Assembly (NCBI GenBank): GCA_035571955.1
Contig: DATNBQ010000217.1
Coordinates: 1 to 10,408 of the forward strand
DNA: 10,408 bases
Direction of reading: 5' to 3'
DNA from: Urbifossiella sp035571955
GTDB lineage: Bacteria; Planctomycetota; Planctomycetia; Gemmatales; Gemmataceae
Part shown: positions 8,518 through 10,408 of the stretch, in pieces
How positions within the stretch are numbered: position 1 is the first letter of the stretch
Layout: every line of letters starts with the position of its first letter
Position numbers and translations under genes: made by a program
The notes under the pieces: model-generated
Database searches by the model: none
The model's input: the letters and a program-made list of their open reading frames with translations, nothing else
Told to the model about the DNA's origin: nothing

Positions 8518-9378
8518 ATGGAAGCGACCAAGCCGCGGCTCGGAAGGGGCCTCGACGCACTTCTCGGCGAGACGCAGAACCATCACGACGATCCGCCCGC
8601 CGATCGCCTGAGTATCGGGAAGATCCAACACAATCCGTATCAGCCGAGGAAGCGGTTCGACTCGGACGAGCTGCAATCGCTGACCGAAAGCGTGAAGAAC
8701 CACGGCGTCCTGCAACCTCTGGTCGTACGAGCCGTCGCCGACGGCTTCCAGTTGATCGCCGGAGAACGGCGGCTCCGCGCCGCCCAGGCCGCCGGCCTCA
8801 GCGAAGTCCCCGTCCATGTTGTCAACTTCGACGACCAGATGGTTTTCGAGGCGGCTCTCGTCGAGAATATCCAGCGCAGCGACCTCAACGCCATCGAGAA
8901 AGCCTGCGGGTTCAAGGATTATCTTGACAAATTCGGTCTGACCCAGGACCAGCTGGGGGCCCGCCTCGGCCTCGATCGCAGCACCATCAGCAATCTGTTG
9001 GGCCTCCTGAACCTGCCGGAGGAAGTGCAGGACGCCGTTCGCTTCGGGCAGATCAGTCTCGGCCATGCCAAGGTGCTCAAGGGGGTGGCTGATCCGAGTC
9101 GGCAGATCGCCCTGTGCCGCGAAACGATCCTCAAAAGCCATTCGGTGCGTGCTCTGGAACTGCTTGTGAAGCAGCAGGAGCAAGAGAGTTCTGAGGAGCC
9201 GGCCAAGCGCGAGACCGCGGAAAAAACTGCTCACGTGAAGTCGATCGAGGACGAGCTGCGCCACCGCCTGGCGGTCCGCGTCGAGATCAAGGTGAAGGCC
9301 AAGGACAAGGGCCAGTTCGTGATCGCCTTCGACAGCAACGACGATTTCGAACGGATTCTGGAAGCGCTCAAGCGATAA
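8518..9378 (+). CDS. parB: Chromosome-partitioning protein ParB
   Basis: A 286-residue chromosomal-type ParB/Spo0J that binds parS, loads as a CTP-gated clamp, and helps segregate the origin region and recruit SMC. The N-terminal 'RLGRGLDALLGE' is the usual ParA-interacting leader. The ParB/CTPase domain shows 'NPYQPRKRF' (39-47), 'GVLQPLVVR', the GERR box (82-85, 'IAGERRLRAAQAAG') and 'ALVENIQRSDLNAIEKA' (ENIQR 116-120). The helix-turn-helix is at about 141-162 (LTQDQLGARLGLDRSTISNLL). A charged linker (about 218-240) leads to the C-terminal dimerisation domain 'IEDELRHRLAVRVEI...FERILEALKR'. The start is set by AGGGGGG about 6 nt before ATG 8518. Two parS sites lie upstream. No parA is next to it in this window: the upstream neighbour is the divergent PseG-like gene, and the downstream neighbour is a convergent TA pair whose last gene overlaps the parB stop by 11 bp. 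Confidence 0.97.
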   Translation: MEATKPRLGRGLDALLGETQNHHDDPPADRLSIGKIQHNPYQPRKRFDSDELQSLTESVKNHGVLQPLVVRAVADGFQLIAGERRLRAAQAAGLSEVPVHVVNFDDQMVFEAALVENIQRSDLNAIEKACGFKDYLDKFGLTQDQLGARLGLDRSTISNLLGLLNLPEEVQDAVRFGQISLGHAKVLKGVADPSRQIALCRETILKSHSVRALELLVKQQEQESSEEPAKRETAEKTAHVKSIEDELRHRLAVRVEIKVKAKDKGQFVIAFDSNDDFERILEALKR

Positions 9379-9721
9379 GATTAGCCGCGAGGCGAACCCG
9401 CCAGTATCCGGGATCGCATCGCATCGCGTCGAGAAGTCGGCTCGCAGCACCGGACGGCGTGCCGACGTCGTTTTCCCAATCCCGGACTTCGCCGACCGAG
9501 ATCCCCAGGAACTGGGCCAGTTCGTCCTCCGTTAGGGCAAATTCGGCCCGGATCGCAGCAATCTCTTCAGGCTTGAATTGCACCTGCCTCGCAACTTTCC
9601 GAACGGTGTGCGTCCGTGCGAGTTCTTTCCTGCCGCCGGATCGCATTGCATCCACGACGCCTTGCAACCCCTCAATGATTTTCGGAGCAACCCGACTCGA
9701 GTTCTTGCGGCCTGTCGCCAT
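9368..9721 (-). CDS. HigA/NadS-type helix-turn-helix antitoxin
   Basis: A 117-residue antitoxin with an Xre-type DNA-binding domain in its C-terminal half. The segment 'KPEEIAAIRAEFALTEDELAQFLGISVGEVRDWENDVGTPSGAASRLLDAM' (50-100) matches the HTH of antitoxins paired with RelE/HigB toxins, and the N-terminal part should bind and neutralise the toxin. ATG 9719-9721 is chosen because it lies 1 nt after the toxin stop (TAG-C-ATG), a layout that favours translational coupling. The frame is open further upstream, but that part only overlaps the toxin gene. It probably represses its own operon together with the toxin. Its stop codon lies inside the end of parB on the other strand. Confidence 0.85.
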   Translation of the reverse strand: MATGRKNSSRVAPKIIEGLQGVVDAMRSGGRKELARTHTVRKVARQVQFKPEEIAAIRAEFALTEDELAQFLGISVGEVRDWENDVGTPSGAASRLLDAMRCDPGYWRVRLAANLIA

Positions 9722-9722
9722 G

Positions 9723-10076
9723 CTATGACTCCAGCTGTTCGGCGAACTCCTTGAGCAGCCTTGCCATCGTCTGCTTTTCCGCCGGGGTGATGTCGCTTTT
9801 ATGCTGTTTGCCATAAACGATGACGAGTAGAATAACTCCGTGATCCAGGAACGAAGCGTAACAAACGCGGAAACTGCCTGACTTGCCGGTTCCTTCTCGA
9901 GCGAAACGCATTTTCCTCAGGCCGCCAGTTCCAGGTATCACAGATCCAATTTCTGGCTCGCCGACCAATTCCTTTTGCAACCTCGCCAGATCTTCATCAT
10001 CCAAACCCAGTTTCCGCCAAGCCGCGTCGAAAGAGTCCGTATGAATAAACGTCATCCACTCCCGAATTGGCGGCAT
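9723..10076 (-). CDS. RelE/HigB-family toxin
   Basis: A 117-residue type II toxin of the RelE-like group that slows translation by cutting ribosome-bound mRNA. The family core is visible: 'LVGEPEIGSVIPGTGGLRKMRFAREGTGKSGSFRVCYASF' (38-76), then the strand 'VILLVIVYGKQHKSDITPAEKQTMARLLKEFAEQ'. The 'GTGGLRKMRF' and 'GSFRV.Y' elements contain the basic residues used for RNA cleavage in relatives. ATG 10076 has GGGGA 7 nt upstream. An in-frame ATG at 10055 (MTFIHTDSF) aligns better with the usual start of homologues and has GGGAG only 3 nt away, so the true start is uncertain by 7 residues. The gene is first in the operon, with the antitoxin second, as in higBA systems. Confidence 0.87.
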   Translation of the reverse strand: MPPIREWMTFIHTDSFDAAWRKLGLDDEDLARLQKELVGEPEIGSVIPGTGGLRKMRFAREGTGKSGSFRVCYASFLDHGVILLVIVYGKQHKSDITPAEKQTMARLLKEFAEQLES

Positions 10077-10103
10077 GGCGCGATCCCCAACGCGGATGAC
10101 ACC

Positions 10104-10132
10104 ATGCTACTGGATGGGGACGCCTCGATCAA
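10104..10132 (-). promoter_or_regulatory. Probable promoter of the toxin-antitoxin operon
   Basis: Read on the minus strand, TTGATC (10132-10127) and TAGCAT (10109-10104) are separated by exactly 17 bp; each matches 4 of 6 consensus bases. Transcription would begin about 20 nt before the toxin ATG at 10076. No clear operator palindrome was found over it. Confidence 0.4.
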
Positions 10133-10155
10133 ATTGCATCCGCTGGAGCCACACA

Positions 10156-10408
10156 ATGCCCCGAGAGTTTCACGTCTGTGGGCTCGGTAACGCGCTCGTC
10201 GACATTTTGCTCGAACTCACCGACGAGGAATTCACGGCGCTAGGCTTCGAAAAAGGAACGATGCGGCTCGTCGAACCGCACGAACAGCGGGCCTTGCTCG
10301 AAGCCTTTCGCGATCACGAACCGCGACTGGTGAGCGGCGGTTCAGTCGCGAATTCTGTCATCGCGTGCTCCCAGCTCGGCGGCCGGTCCGCGTTCGTTGG
10401 CTGCGTCG
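10156..10408 (+). CDS. PfkB-family carbohydrate/nucleoside kinase, adenosine-kinase-like (3' end outside window)
   Basis: The first 84 residues of a ribokinase-fold (PfkB) kinase, running off the right edge. The start is ATG 10156, with GGAG (10145-10148) 7 nt before it. The N-terminus 'FHVCGLGNALVDILLELTDEEF' (5-26) is the family's opening strand with the substrate-binding Gly-Asn...Asp. 'LGFEKGTMRLVEPHEQRALL' (29-48) is typical of the adenosine-kinase-like branch. 'SGGSVANSVIACSQLGGRSAFVGCV' (60-84) is the PfkB signature 1 region (GGSxAN). The ATP-binding DTxGAGD motif lies outside. It is divergent from the toxin gene and shares an 80-bp intergenic region with it. The phosphate acceptor may be a sugar or a nucleoside. 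Confidence 0.88.
   Translation, partial: MPREFHVCGLGNALVDILLELTDEEFTALGFEKGTMRLVEPHEQRALLEAFRDHEPRLVSGGSVANSVIACSQLGGRSAFVGCV

Noticed and set aside
8500..9450. 316-codon open frame on the minus strand opposite parB
   Set aside because: parB is unmistakable on the other strand; this frame has no motifs and runs through the convergent TA gene end.
9722..9814. A 31-residue N-terminal extension of the antitoxin
   Set aside because: It overlaps the toxin gene in another frame, is Arg/Ser-rich and unlike the family; ATG 9721, 1 nt after the toxin stop, fits better.

Overview
The window is GC-rich bacterial chromosomal DNA with compact genes and ordinary Shine-Dalgarno sites. A chromosomal-type parB with its own parS sites, a PolX DNA polymerase with an intact PHP domain, a choline-monooxygenase-like Rieske enzyme, and GC-rich palindromic terminators with short spacers together suggest a free-living planctomycete-like bacterium (perhaps Gemmata-like). 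That placement is an inference: there is no rRNA or other phylogenetic marker here.

Layout, left to right. At the left edge is the 3' part of an amine-oxidase-type FAD enzyme (+). A 31-bp interrupted palindrome separates it from a membrane-anchored hybrid histidine kinase/response regulator (+), which ends convergently on a Rieske oxygenase. Four minus-strand genes then run leftwards from 8090 to 3216: a PseG/SpsG-like nucleotide-sugar protein, polX, an SDR dehydrogenase related to D-mannonate oxidoreductases, and the Rieske oxygenase. Two related 28-bp palindromes follow the first and third of these genes. The pseG-like/parB divergent spacer (about 427 bp) holds a cluster of hairpins with near-identical loops and two parS sites. 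parB (+) follows. Its 3' end overlaps the 3' end of a minus-strand HigB/HigA-type toxin-antitoxin pair by 11 bp. Divergent from the toxin, a PfkB-family (adenosine-kinase-like) gene starts and runs off the right edge.

How the genes work together. The window looks like a mosaic of housekeeping genes (parB, polX, pfkB) and small accessory units (TA pair, SDR/Rieske, hybrid kinase). The SDR and Rieske genes may form a two-gene oxidative unit, but a hairpin lies between them. No parA is present beside parB.

No convincing wholly new multi-gene system is visible. The points most worth a second look are: the two palindromes whose stems differ by compensatory changes; the three hairpins sharing a GTTCCG loop just upstream of parS; the kinase's sensor region, which resembles an ethylene-receptor membrane module that has lost a copper ligand; and the PseG-like protein lacking the family's catalytic His motif.
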